Shown here piece by piece: positions 1 through 8,241 of a stretch of DNA of 64,000 nucleotides (the first letter of the stretch is position 1; each line of letters opens with the position of its first letter). The notes below the pieces were generated by a model. It saw only the letters and a program-made list of their open reading frames with translations, was not told where the DNA came from and ran no database searches. The DNA is taken from the NCBI RefSeq assembly GCF_900155685.1, contig NZ_LT732548.1:1341474-1405473 (forward strand), in the 5' to 3' direction. The translations under genes were made by a program, and so were the position numbers. This DNA is from Paenibacillus bouchesdurhonensis (GTDB lineage Bacteria; Bacillota; Bacilli; Paenibacillales; Paenibacillaceae).

Positions 1-2
1 CG

Positions 3-437
3 AAGGGAGCGGATGGGAAGGATTTATTCGACCCGTCGTTGCCGCGACGCACGGGCGAATACGAGCAGTATCATCATGGGATGATGAATGCTTTTCATAT
101 ATCGTATTTTCGCCGAATGTGGTCGGAGGAACGGCAGTTTCATACTTGTAATTTACGAAAGAGCTATGGCTTTCATAGGGTTGCCCAAGGGGCGGATCCG
201 CTTCCGGGAGTTCCTGATGCCGCTGACTTTTATCACATGCTTATTCTGAAAAAGGGTTCATCGATTACGTTTGCCATCAATGACTTGCAAGTGCTTTCCT
301 GGGAGGATGACGGCGCAGCATATGGGCCGCTCCTGGCCGGGGGGAAGCTGGGCTTCCGGCAGATGGCGCCGCTGATCGCAGAGTATGCGGAGCTCAGCGT
401 ATATGGGGCTCAGCCAGAAGGAGGAGACAATAGGTAA
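3..437 (+). CDS. YesU-like DUF1961 family protein, C-terminal part
   Basis: The frame is open to the left window edge, so only the last 144 residues are visible. Motifs such as YHHGMMNAFHISYFRR, FYHMLILKKG and a terminal GKLGFRQM-type strand resemble Bacillus subtilis YesU (DUF1961), a jelly-roll protein of about 220 residues encoded in the rhamnogalacturonan-degradation region. Its exact biochemical role is not established. The TAA stop overlaps the next gene's ATG by one base, so the two are probably translationally coupled in one operon with the deacetylase, FG-GAP and GH105 genes. Family assignment is by recognition of the pattern; a related concanavalin-like sugar-binding protein is the main alternative. 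Confidence 0.7.
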   Translation, partial: KGADGKDLFDPSLPRRTGEYEQYHHGMMNAFHISYFRRMWSEERQFHTCNLRKSYGFHRVAQGADPLPGVPDAADFYHMLILKKGSSITFAINDLQVLSWEDDGAAYGPLLAGGKLGFRQMAPLIAEYAELSVYGAQPEGGDNR

Positions 438-1246
438 TGGCATTGCCGAATATTTATTTTTGCTATCCACAAGGAAAGCACAAGGCACTCACGCTCAGTT
501 ATGACGATGGGCGAAGAGCGGATGAGAGGCTTGTCGGGATTATTAATCGCTACGGTGTGCGCGGAGCTTTTCATATTAACTCAGGGCTGCTAGGAGGAGA
601 GGATCGCCTCACGGCGGCGGAGGCTGTTGCGCTGTATGAGGGCCATGAGGTGTCCGCACATACCGTCCGGCATCCGACCTTGGCGCGCTGCCCCATGGAA
701 CTTGTCGTAGAAGAAGTGCTCGAAGACCGCAAGAACCTGGAGCGACTGTTCAACGTACCTGTGCGGGGAATGTCTTATCCCAACGGCTCTTATAATGAGC
801 GGATCAAAGAGCTGCTGCCGCATCTCGGGATCGAGTACGCGCGGACGGTGCAATCGACGCATGGCGGGTTCGGTTTGCCAGAGGATTGGCTGGAATGGCG
901 GGCCACCTGCCATCATAACGACCGTCTGCTGGAGCATGCGAAGACTTTTGTAGGACTGCATAAGCGGCAGTACCTCTATTTAATGTATGTTTGGGGTCAT
1001 AGCTATGAGTTCGATCAGGACGACAATTGGGAGTTGATGGAGCAGTTCTGTGAAATGGTTGGCGGGCGAGATGATATTTGGTATGCGACGAACATTGAAA
1101 TCGTGGACTATATGAAAGCTTGCACATGGCTTAAGGTCGCTGCGACTCGGGAATTTGTACATAATCCGGGGGCGCTGCCGATTTGGCTGGATGTGGATGG
1201 AAGAATCGTTGAGGTTCCCGGCGGAAGCCGGGTAGATTTGATCTGA
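437..1246 (+). CDS. NodB-type polysaccharide deacetylase family protein
   Basis: A 269-residue protein without a signal peptide, hence probably cytoplasmic. The NodB-homology motifs are visible: LSYDDG at about residue 20 (motif 1, catalytic Asp and metal Asp), EVSAHTVRHP near residue 71 (motif 2, H-x3-H metal ligands) and SYPNGSYN near residue 114 (motif 3). Family members remove acetyl or other acyl groups from carbohydrates using a metal ion. In this operon the likely substrate is an acetylated oligosaccharide imported before depolymerisation, which is inference from the YesU-like, FG-GAP and GH105 neighbours. The ATG overlaps the previous stop as TAATG. Confidence 0.85.
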   Translation: MALPNIYFCYPQGKHKALTLSYDDGRRADERLVGIINRYGVRGAFHINSGLLGGEDRLTAAEAVALYEGHEVSAHTVRHPTLARCPMELVVEEVLEDRKNLERLFNVPVRGMSYPNGSYNERIKELLPHLGIEYARTVQSTHGGFGLPEDWLEWRATCHHNDRLLEHAKTFVGLHKRQYLYLMYVWGHSYEFDQDDNWELMEQFCEMVGGRDDIWYATNIEIVDYMKACTWLKVAATREFVHNPGALPIWLDVDGRIVEVPGGSRVDLI

Positions 1247-1327
1247 CGATTAATTTGATCTGATTGATTTAGGATGTTCAAAGCGAAGGAATAAGAATGC
1301 GGAAGGGAACGAGAAGGGGAGAGGGAT

Positions 1328-2716
1328 ATGAAGCATTCAGCTATCACCGTAGGGAAGCGTTATGAAGGAAGCGGTATGGACATGGGAACTGGAAAAAGCC
1401 AGCGTAATGAGCCCATTCAACATGATAAGCAAAATCAGCACGACCAGCAGACCTTTCAACTAGCGAGCATTGATATAAGCGCCTCCGGCCCGAGATGCAA
1501 AATGCTGCTCGGAGACCTGAACGGGAATGGGCGCGCGGAACTGCTGCTCGTCCAGCCGGATAACCGTCAGGATGTGCGCTACATCCCTCACCAGGTTCAG
1601 TGCCTGACGGCTTATGATTTAAATGGCAGCATGCTGTGGCAGCAAGGCAAGCCCAGTAAAGAAGCGGGAAGCCAGGGCTCGGACTATCCGGCGCAAATTT
1701 ATGACATCGACGGCGATGGCCGTCTAGAAGTGCTGTGCGTCATGAATGATCGGTTTCATATTATAGACGGTGCTACTGGAGAGATTAAAGAGGTGCATGA
1801 CTTGCCGTCCCCGCATGCGCACGACTGCATCATCATCGCGAACCTATCCGGCGGCGAGCATGCTTCGGATATTATTCTCAAGGATCGCTACCATACCTTG
1901 TGGGCGCTGAACCGGAATTTTGAGCTGCTCTGGACGCATGAGGGGAATGTGGGGCATTTTCCATGGGCCAGCGACTTGAACGGCGATGGCTACGACGAGG
2001 TGATGGCCGGTTACGATCTGCTCGATCATCAGGGCAAGGTGCTCTGGAGCTGTCGCGATCTTGAAGACCATGCCGATTGCATTTGGGTCGGAGATGTGGA
2101 CGGCGACGGCATACCAGAGCTGGTCATCGGCGGAAGTGTTACTGTCATGTATGACAGAGACGGGCATGAGCGATGGAGATATGAGGGCTCGATCGAGTCC
2201 CAGCATATCGCGCTGGGCAGATTCCGGCCTGATTTGCCAGGGCTTCAGATCGCCGGACTGGATCGGATGGTTCGCGAGGATGACGGAAAAGGATTAAAGG
2301 GGAAAGATGCGTTGTTCTTAGTCGATAACGAAGGCAATGAGCTGTGGAAGGAGGAGCGGAAGACGAGCGGCTGGTTGACCATTGCTGAAACATTAAGCAA
2401 CTGGCGTGCAGGAGCGCCGGATTACATTCTTGCCTATCGACGTGGAGGAGGCGTGCATCCGGCTCTATATGACGGTTTCCAGAACGTCGTAGCCGAGTTT
2501 CCTCACGAGGGCTATGCAGTCCATGGCGACCTGCTGGGACTTGGAACCGAGCAGGTTGTCATCTATGACGACAAACTGGCGGTGATCTACGCCGGCGAAA
2601 GTGCGGACTTATCAGCGCCGCCGTCCGGAGTACGACTGCCCCATCCGAAGCGCTTGTACAATTCTACTTTATATCCGGGGGGAGAAGTGAATGCAGCGTT
2701 ATTTTCCGGCTCATGA
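1328..2716 (+). CDS. FG-GAP/VCBS repeat beta-propeller protein
   Basis: A 462-residue protein with at least four FG-GAP-like calcium-loop repeats: GDLNGNGRAEL, YDIDGDGRLEV, SDLNGDGYDEV and GDVDGDGIPEL, spaced through the chain as in a beta-propeller. It lacks a signal peptide, and the Asn/Gln-rich N-terminal 50 residues look disordered. Propellers of this kind occur in polysaccharide-active proteins such as PL11 rhamnogalacturonan lyases, but the chain is shorter than PL11 enzymes and I cannot identify catalytic residues. The start is preceded by a GGGGAGAGGG Shine-Dalgarno sequence. Its end overlaps the GH105 start by 26 bases, supporting co-translation. The function is unknown; carbohydrate binding or an unrecognised lyase is an inference from context. 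Confidence 0.7.
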   Translation: MKHSAITVGKRYEGSGMDMGTGKSQRNEPIQHDKQNQHDQQTFQLASIDISASGPRCKMLLGDLNGNGRAELLLVQPDNRQDVRYIPHQVQCLTAYDLNGSMLWQQGKPSKEAGSQGSDYPAQIYDIDGDGRLEVLCVMNDRFHIIDGATGEIKEVHDLPSPHAHDCIIIANLSGGEHASDIILKDRYHTLWALNRNFELLWTHEGNVGHFPWASDLNGDGYDEVMAGYDLLDHQGKVLWSCRDLEDHADCIWVGDVDGDGIPELVIGGSVTVMYDRDGHERWRYEGSIESQHIALGRFRPDLPGLQIAGLDRMVREDDGKGLKGKDALFLVDNEGNELWKEERKTSGWLTIAETLSNWRAGAPDYILAYRRGGGVHPALYDGFQNVVAEFPHEGYAVHGDLLGLGTEQVVIYDDKLAVIYAGESADLSAPPSGVRLPHPKRLYNSTLYPGGEVNAALFSGS

Positions 2717-5054
2717 TTCAATAGCGAGACAAGCTGCAGGGCAAACGAAGCGGGTGCTCGCTGCCGTAGCCAGCCGCCATATCGGCGCGCATCCTCCAGA
2801 ACCGCTGGTGTACCGGGTTCATTCCCGCCGAGGCTTCCGCCGATTGGAGGATTGCCGTTACGACATGAACTTGAGGCAGCGATGGCCGGAGCTGTCTGCC
2901 GGACAGTTTGTCTATGTATGGGGCATGCTGTGGACGGAACGGGATGGCGAGACGCCATTTGCGATCAGCTGCTACAGCCCGGTTAAAATTTACATCAACG
3001 GAAGGCTGGCCTTCCAATCGAATTTGAACGATGACGTGTTCCCGGATCGGCGAGCGTTCTTTCGCGAAAAAACAAGGAAAGGCCGCAACGATATCGTCTT
3101 GGAATTTGTTGCGGCCGATACGGGCTGTGGAGGGATTTTCGGTACGGGCAGTGTCAAAGGAGCGCCTCTGCATTTCCTGAATCCCACTAGCGCAGGGCGA
3201 GGATGTGAAGGCTGGGTTTACAGCGAGCCGCAGCAGACGCGCTGGCGCACATTGCCAGGTTGGAGAGACTGCGGGCTGGGGGAGAGCAAGCGCAATTTGC
3301 ATGGACTAGAGCCGGATTTTCGCCCTGAGCAGGGACAGCAGACGCATTGCGATCCCTTTGAGGCCCTTCTGCTCGATCGCGACGGTGTCCCCACTCATAG
3401 CCGCTTAAATGAATGCGGTGAATATACCGTATGGCACCCGCAGGAGCAATGGTTGTCCGAGGAGCTTGGGAACGGCTGCTTCCGCCGCCTGTTCGGCAAT
3501 AAGCCGGCAGCAAAGGCGTTCGCCTGGTGCAAGCTGGAGCTGCGCGGGGCATTGCGGGCTGATCTGCGGCTTGAAGGCCGATACTCGGGAGAGATTGCCG
3601 TTTATGTCAGTGGCAAGCTTGTGTTCCACGGCATGGAGGAGAGGCGGTGTTTGGCATCGGAAGACGATGTTCAAACCCATGGGCGGATCGATATTTCGCT
3701 GCAGAGCATCGGATTCGGGAGGCATGATGTTGTTGTAGAGTCCACTTGCCGTGGAGAAGATTGGGGCTTTGAATTTAACGAGCCTTATATTACATCTGCA
3801 GCTTCGCCAGGAGCCGTCCTTCGGTTTGTGCAACCTCATCCTATTGAAGGGCTGACCGATAACTGGCTCTATGTTGGCGCGTTTTCAGCGGAAAGTGCGC
3901 CCCAGGCTGCGGAGATTCCAGTCATGGATCGGTTATTTGGGCAAGGGCAAGAAGCGACCTATTGGCAGGTGGATCGACCTGAATGCTGGGTCAGGCCTTA
4001 TTTGGAAAGTTCGCTCTACGGCAGGTGGAATTATCCTCTGGGAGTGACGCTCTATGGACTGCTGAGAACGGGAGTGGCGCTGTCTGCACCGCACTATACA
4101 GAATATGCAGCAGAGCATATTGAGCAATGCAGCAAGTGGCATGATTATGCGCAGTGGGATCGTGAACGTTACGGGGCGCCGGGATTAAATCATCAGCTGA
4201 GCTTGATTGATTCCCTGGACGATTGCGGCTCCTTTGGCGCCGCAATGCTGACGGCGAATAAGCTGCGGCCTTTATTGGGCGTGGAGGCTGCGGCTGCCCA
4301 TATCGCCCATTACATTGCTGTTGTACAGGATCGTCTGCCGGATGGAGCGTTCTATCGGACTCACGGCACGGTCGATTTTATGAAGGATACGATGTGGTGT
4401 GATGATTTGTATATGAGCACCCCGTTTCTATGTAGGTATTACGAGCTTACAGGAGAAGAGCGTTATCTGGACGATGCAGCCTCCCAATTTTTGCGCTATA
4501 AAGAGCGCCTATTTATCCCTGAGCTTGGGATTATGCATCATGTGTTCGATGATAAATTCGGCAAACCGAACGGCGTGCCATGGGGACGGGGGAACGGCTG
4601 GGTCATTTTCTCGCTGACCGAGCTGCTAACGATCATGCCGCTTGAGCATAAGCTTCGGCCGAAGCTGCTGGAATTTTATCGCGAGCTTAGCGAGGGCTAC
4701 CGCAAGCTGCAAAGTGCAAACGGGATGTGGCATCAGGTGCTGACAGACGGCGAATCATATGCCGAGGCTTCCTGTACGGCGATGTTCATCTACGCTTTTG
4801 CTCATGGGGTTCGGTACGGCTGGCTGGAAGAGCCGGACTTATTTTTGGAGGCGTCTGTAAAAGGCTGGGAAGGACTAACCGAAACATGCATCGATAAGCA
4901 GGGCAACGTATATGGCGTTTGCCGAGGTTCGGGGTATTCATTCAATAAATTGTACTATAAGGAAGAGCTCGATTGGCAGCTGAATGATACGCATGGGATC
5001 GGTATTGTGCTGCTGGCAGGAATAGAAATTGCTCAATTGGAGGCTGGCCTATAG
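2691..5054 (+). CDS. GH88/GH105 family unsaturated glycuronyl hydrolase with duplicated N-terminal domains
   Basis: A 787-residue protein. The C-terminal ~390 residues carry the GH105 (YteR-like) signature: WCDDLYMSTPFL followed by GVPWGRGNGW, with Asp residues in the positions used by unsaturated rhamnogalacturonyl/glucuronyl hydrolases. These enzymes hydrate and cleave the 4,5-unsaturated uronate left by polysaccharide lyases. Typical family members are about 370 residues, so the first ~400 residues are an addition. They contain two similar halves, each with a YING/YVSG strand, an R-D-V/I-V turn and a terminal W-Y segment, suggesting duplicated beta-sandwich domains. There is no signal peptide, so it acts on imported oligosaccharides. 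The ATG follows GGGGGAGAAGTGA. Confidence 0.85.
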   Translation: MQRYFPAHDSIARQAAGQTKRVLAAVASRHIGAHPPEPLVYRVHSRRGFRRLEDCRYDMNLRQRWPELSAGQFVYVWGMLWTERDGETPFAISCYSPVKIYINGRLAFQSNLNDDVFPDRRAFFREKTRKGRNDIVLEFVAADTGCGGIFGTGSVKGAPLHFLNPTSAGRGCEGWVYSEPQQTRWRTLPGWRDCGLGESKRNLHGLEPDFRPEQGQQTHCDPFEALLLDRDGVPTHSRLNECGEYTVWHPQEQWLSEELGNGCFRRLFGNKPAAKAFAWCKLELRGALRADLRLEGRYSGEIAVYVSGKLVFHGMEERRCLASEDDVQTHGRIDISLQSIGFGRHDVVVESTCRGEDWGFEFNEPYITSAASPGAVLRFVQPHPIEGLTDNWLYVGAFSAESAPQAAEIPVMDRLFGQGQEATYWQVDRPECWVRPYLESSLYGRWNYPLGVTLYGLLRTGVALSAPHYTEYAAEHIEQCSKWHDYAQWDRERYGAPGLNHQLSLIDSLDDCGSFGAAMLTANKLRPLLGVEAAAAHIAHYIAVVQDRLPDGAFYRTHGTVDFMKDTMWCDDLYMSTPFLCRYYELTGEERYLDDAASQFLRYKERLFIPELGIMHHVFDDKFGKPNGVPWGRGNGWVIFSLTELLTIMPLEHKLRPKLLEFYRELSEGYRKLQSANGMWHQVLTDGESYAEASCTAMFIYAFAHGVRYGWLEEPDLFLEASVKGWEGLTETCIDKQGNVYGVCRGSGYSFNKLYYKEELDWQLNDTHGIGIVLLAGIEIAQLEAGL

Positions 5055-5073
5055 AATAATGATAATTGCTTGC

Positions 5074-5091
5074 AAATATGGTACCATATTT
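5074..5091. promoter_or_regulatory. Perfect 18-bp palindrome upstream of the GpsB-like gene
   Basis: AAATATGGTACCATATTT reads identically on both strands. It lies in the 86-bp gap between the GH105 stop and the GpsB-like start, about 50 bp upstream of the start codon, in AT-rich DNA that could hold the promoter. The position fits a repressor operator. No T-run follows it, so it is not a terminator. The binding protein is unknown. Confidence 0.45.
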
Positions 5092-5140
5092 AATGGCTAT
5101 TTATTTACGCATGCTCAAGCCTTTAGGTGGAGGGATCATT

Positions 5141-5530
5141 ATGCAAGAAGAATATACGCGCAAGCTGGAGGATCAGAAAGGCTTATTCAAGCAGCTTGGC
5201 ATTAAGATGGATGCATTGACTATTCATGAGAAAGATTTTGATGTGAAGATGCGCGGATATGAGAAAGAGGAAGTAGACCGTTTCCTGGATGACATCATCG
5301 TGGACTATGAAAGATTTTACGATATCATCACGGATCTGTTGGATAAATATAAGGAGATTCAGCGCCGTCAGGCTTATCTTGAAGAAGAGAAGAAGGCACT
5401 GTCGATCCGCAAGGTAACTACCGATTCCAGCAACGTTATCGAGCGCCGGCTCGTAGAGGACGGCATCCGGCAAATGGAGCGCAGCCTGGAGCAATTCAAA
5501 CTGCATATTCGCAAGGAATTTGATGTATAA
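5141..5530 (+). CDS. GpsB/DivIVA-domain cell-division protein
   Basis: The start at 5141 gives 129 residues and is preceded by GGTGGAGGG; an ATG further upstream lacks a ribosome binding site. Residues ~18-60 carry the DivIVA/GpsB lipid-binding N-domain, with EKDFDVKMRGYEKEEVDRFL close to the GpsB motif (K-x-F-x-x-K-M-R-G-Y-x-x-E-E-V-D-x-F-L) and then IIVDYERFYD. A coiled coil follows. GpsB coordinates penicillin-binding proteins between division and elongation in Firmicutes. The C-terminal region is longer and differs from B. subtilis GpsB, so a DivIVA-domain paralogue is the alternative. It is a single-gene unit followed by a terminator. Confidence 0.8.
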   Translation: MQEEYTRKLEDQKGLFKQLGIKMDALTIHEKDFDVKMRGYEKEEVDRFLDDIIVDYERFYDIITDLLDKYKEIQRRQAYLEEEKKALSIRKVTTDSSNVIERRLVEDGIRQMERSLEQFKLHIRKEFDV

Positions 5531-5535
5531 GTAGG

Positions 5536-5567
5536 ACTGGTGCTTGGAGCGCCGGTTCTTTTTTTTT
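5536..5567 (+). terminator. Rho-independent terminator after the GpsB-like gene
   Basis: A 9-bp stem (ACTGGTGCT with AGCGCCGGT, two G-T wobbles) and a 3-base loop are followed by an uninterrupted run of nine or more T. It begins five bases after the stop codon. Confidence 0.85.
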
Positions 5568-5680
5568 GTATAAAAAGAGTCCGTATTGCGCAAAATTTCA
5601 CTAAAGCGTTGTTCCTTTCATAGGATGTTCATGCTTTATTCATTGCATAAAGTGGAGGGACATGGTATTATATATTTAGG

Positions 5681-5699
5681 ATTTAGATCTAGTCTAAAT
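5681..5699. promoter_or_regulatory. Inverted repeat upstream of dps, Fur/PerR-like operator candidate
   Basis: ATTTAGA, five bases, TCTAAAT: perfect 7-bp arms about 80 bp before the dps start. Nine of fourteen defined positions of the central 15 bases agree with the PerR box consensus TTATAATNATTATAA. Dps genes in Bacilli are commonly repressed by PerR or Fur, so the location makes sense, but the match is only partial and another regulator is possible. Confidence 0.45.
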
Positions 5700-5779
5700 T
5701 TAAAAGAATCTAAAGAAATGAGACTCTTATGGCTAGGCTGATGAGTATCATATTTTAATTTTGAATGGAGGAACCATTA

Positions 5780-6244
5780 ATGTCGAACCAAGTACTAACT
5801 GAAACCAATCAAACTCTGCATCAACAATTGAACCTGCAAATCGCCAACTGGACGGTGCTGTATACAAAGCTGCATCATTTCCACTGGTATGTGAAAGGGC
5901 CTCAATTTTTTACGCTGCATGAGAAATTCGAGGAGCTATATGATGAAGCGGCTGGATACGTGGATGAAATTGCTGAGCGGCTGTTGGCCATTGGCGGCAA
6001 GCCTATTAGCACCCTCAAGGATGCCTTGGCTCAGACGACGATCTCCGAAGCGGCAGGCAATCAATCTGCAGAAGAGATGGTCGCAGCTGTAGTAGCCGAC
6101 TTCGAATCGATCAGTCAAGAGCTGAAGAGCGGAATGGAAGCGGCAGAGCAGGCCGAGGATGAAGCAACCGGGGATTTGCTGCTTGGCATGCTGTCGGCAT
6201 TAGACAAGCACAGATGGATGCTGAACGCTTATTTGGGCAAATAA
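5780..6244 (+). CDS. dps: Dps family DNA-protecting ferritin-like protein
   Basis: A 154-residue protein from the ATG at 5780, which follows GGAGGAACC; an in-frame ATG at 5765 lies before the ribosome binding site and is rejected. The Dps ferroxidase signature is present: LHHFHWYVKGPQFFTLHEKFEELYD is the typical region, with the H-x3-H-W core, and the later DEIAERLLAIGGKP segment supplies further ligands. Dps forms dodecamers that oxidise ferrous iron with peroxide and shield DNA under oxidative stress. It is monocistronic, with an inverted-repeat operator candidate upstream and a hairpin downstream. Confidence 0.95.
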   Translation: MSNQVLTETNQTLHQQLNLQIANWTVLYTKLHHFHWYVKGPQFFTLHEKFEELYDEAAGYVDEIAERLLAIGGKPISTLKDALAQTTISEAAGNQSAEEMVAAVVADFESISQELKSGMEAAEQAEDEATGDLLLGMLSALDKHRWMLNAYLGK

Positions 6245-6264
6245 TTTCATAGGTATGTCTATGG

Positions 6265-6306
6265 AACCTGTTCGATTGGGATGATACCCTGCGGACAGGT
6301 TTCTTA
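6265..6306 (+). terminator. Probable terminator after dps
   Basis: AACCTGTTCG and GCGGACAGGTT form a 10-bp stem with one T-G wobble, a long loop, and then TTCTT. The T-run is short, so termination strength is uncertain. Confidence 0.5.
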
Positions 6307-6397
6307 GCCTGCAATTGCGACACCGAGTCTTATGCAAGGTAGGTGCTTTAGTATTATGGATGTCTATGCAATAAGCCAGTAAAGGGGAAATAATACC

Positions 6398-6748
6398 GTG
6401 CTGAAATTAAAAAGAATTTATGAGAGTCCCGCCGTGGAGGATGGCAAGCGCATCCTTGTGGACAGGATATGGCCTCGCGGCATCAGCAAAGCCGAAGCTC
6501 AGCTCTTCTTATGGTTAAAGGAAGTCGCCCCAAGCACCGAGCTGCGAAAATGGTTTGCCCACAAGCCTGAACGTTTCGCCGAATTTTCCAAGCTTTATGA
6601 GCAGGAGCTGGCTGCGCAAGAAGCAAAAGCGTATATTGAACAATTACGTTCCTGGATAGAGATAGAAACGGTCACTTTACTGTACGCAGCTAAGGATCAG
6701 AAGCATAACCATGCACTTGTGCTGCAGGAAGTACTGGAACGTGAATGA
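6398..6748 (+). CDS. DUF488 family protein (YeaO-like)
   Basis: A 116-residue protein starting with GTG after AAAGGGGAAA. The DUF488 hallmarks are clear: an N-terminal KRIYE segment, GKRILVDRIWPRGISK, WLKEVAPSTELRKWFAH, and a C-terminal TLLYAAKD motif. The family is widespread in bacteria and its function is undefined. The gene stands alone between dps and the convergent HesB-like gene, with no evidence of an operon. Family assignment is confident; no role is proposed. Confidence 0.9.
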   Translation: MLKLKRIYESPAVEDGKRILVDRIWPRGISKAEAQLFLWLKEVAPSTELRKWFAHKPERFAEFSKLYEQELAAQEAKAYIEQLRSWIEIETVTLLYAAKDQKHNHALVLQEVLERE

Positions 6749-6796
6749 TGTGCAGTGATCATACAGCCCCTGGCATTCTAAAGCATGATCCACACG

Positions 6797-7132
6797 CTAT
6801 TTCGCGGTTGCATGACGCATGTCCCGAAGCTGGACATTAGAGCTGTAAGTTGCCGCTTTACTGCTTAATTTGAAGGCAGGGTAGTTCTCCTCCGCATCAA
6901 GCCACAGTGTATCCTCATAGAAGATTTGATGCTGCTGATCGATGACAAAGGACAAGTCACCGGCATCAATCGGAAGGTCAAATTGACCTTTCTCGTTTTG
7001 AATCAGCAGTGTATTCACGCCGTCACAGCCGCAGCCTTCCGTGTCGTAATACAGCTTGATCACACCGGGCTGTTCCCCTAATTTCTCCTGAAGTCTGCGC
7101 ACGGCTAACGGCGTTATTTCTAATTTTATCAT
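6797..7132 (-). CDS. HesB/YqkB-like iron-sulfur biosynthesis family protein
   Basis: The start at 7132 gives 111 residues and has GAAAGGAGC directly upstream; the longer open frame adds 39 residues with no ribosome binding site. The opening MIKLEITPLAVRRLQEKL, a CGCDG motif near residue 34 and the fold-type pattern match the HesB/YadR/YfhF-like 'iron-sulfur cluster biosynthesis family' typified by B. subtilis YqkB. Canonical A-type carriers have a C-x(n)-C-G-C arrangement; here the C-terminal cysteines are absent, so cluster binding cannot be assumed. It converges with the DUF488 gene. Confidence 0.8.
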   Translation of the reverse strand: MIKLEITPLAVRRLQEKLGEQPGVIKLYYDTEGCGCDGVNTLLIQNEKGQFDLPIDAGDLSFVIDQQHQIFYEDTLWLDAEENYPAFKLSSKAATYSSNVQLRDMRHATAK

Positions 7133-7540
7133 TGTTATTGCTCCTTTCTTTTTATACAAGATGAACTTTAAAAAAGGGATATAAGCAAGGGAGAAAAATG
7201 ATTCTGAAGAAACCGAAAGCTTTCTGAAAGAAAGCTGCTTCGAAAGCATAAGCTTGTGGTCGCCTTTGCGGTCGCCTTTGTTCCCGGATTTCTAGCCCTT
7301 ATGAGTCCATATCTCCAAAAAAATCTGGGGACAACAGCGATCGTAGAAACATTTTACGTACTTGCGTATTTGCCTACATCCCTTTCAACGGTTTGACTTA
7401 TATAATCCACTACTTGTTTTGATTATAGATATTATTTTTTATTCAATCAAATTTCCATTGATTAAATTTTGAATTATAATAGTAAGCAGATTGGATTTAT
7501 CGTCTATGGTGGCGAATCTTTGGAATGGATGGTGATTCAA
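7133..7540. other. 408-bp intergenic region holding repeat copy 1
   Basis: The left 80 bp serve as the promoter region of the minus-strand HesB-like gene. Positions 7221-7408 hold the first copy of the dispersed repeat described separately. The right 130 bp are very AT-rich and probably carry the nitroreductase promoter; I could not pick a convincing -35/-10 pair. Confidence 0.6.
7221..7408 (+). repeat. Dispersed repeat, module A, copy 1
   Basis: This stretch is homologous to 44104-44240 and, inverted, to 51471-51674. Shared landmarks in order are TTTCTGAAAGAAAGC, a doubled GGTCGCCTTTG, GGATTTC, TATGAG, ACAACAGCGATCG, GCGTACTTGC-like and ACTTATATAA. One reading frame from 7252 to the TGA at 7420-7422 stays open, and its peptide (PYESISPKKS, NSDRRNILRTC) matches the other copies. 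It has no start codon because a TAA lies directly upstream, so here it is a remnant. Confidence 0.75.
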
Positions 7541-8071
7541 ATGGACGTATTGTCGGCAATTCAGAAACGGAGAGAGATCACGGCTTACAAAGAGATGTCT
7601 ATTTCAGAGGAGGACTTAAGCAAGCTCAAGACGGTCTTGTATCAAGCTCCTACCGGAAATAATTTGCCCTCAAGGGAATTCATCCTGATTACGAACAAGC
7701 CGCTTCTGGCGCAACTGAGCAAGACGACGCCTTATATGCGGTGGCTGGAGCAGGCTGCGGCTGGAGTAGTTATTATAGGCCACGAGGAACTGAGCAAGTA
7801 TTGGCTGCAGGATGCTTCGATTGCTGGAGGATACTTGTGGCTGGCGGCGACATCCCTTGGACTCGGGGCAGCCTGGGGAGCAGTCTATCATGCAGAAGAT
7901 CAGCAAGAATCTGCTCAACGGGAAAGCTATGTACAGGATTTGCTGGATATTCCGAAGAAGTATCGTGTAGTGGCGATTCTGGGAATGGGCTATCCGGCCA
8001 ATGACCCGCCTCCGAAGAAAATGTACGCTGAGGACGTGGTGTTTCATTTGAATGGCTATAGCGCACGATGA
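7541..8071 (+). CDS. Nitroreductase family protein
   Basis: From ATG 7541 the product has 176 residues: MDVLSAIQKRREITAY is the usual N-terminal FMN-binding segment (basic K-R-R-E motif). LYQAPTGNNLPSREF is the flavin-contacting A-P-T/S-x-N-x-Q-type motif, followed by GGYLWLAATSLGLGAAWG and a C-terminal VAILGMGYPA. These enzymes are FMN- and NAD(P)H-dependent oxidoreductases acting on nitro compounds, quinones or flavins; the natural substrate is not predictable. Start choice is uncertain: ATG 7529 and TTG 7469 are also in frame and none has a strong ribosome binding site. No partner genes. Confidence 0.88.
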   Translation: MDVLSAIQKRREITAYKEMSISEEDLSKLKTVLYQAPTGNNLPSREFILITNKPLLAQLSKTTPYMRWLEQAAAGVVIIGHEELSKYWLQDASIAGGYLWLAATSLGLGAAWGAVYHAEDQQESAQRESYVQDLLDIPKKYRVVAILGMGYPANDPPPKKMYAEDVVFHLNGYSAR

Positions 8072-8241
8072 ACGCAGGCGCACAGCTCGTAGCGTGTGGC
8101 GATTCGCTGTATGATGGCGGTCGGTCGATCACGTTAACAAGTAGGCTTTCCATGGAGAGTGATGCATGGGAAGCTTGCGTTCTTTTGTAGATTTCAGATT
8201 GCCATCCGACCCGACAAGATTAACTGCCAACCTCCCTCACA

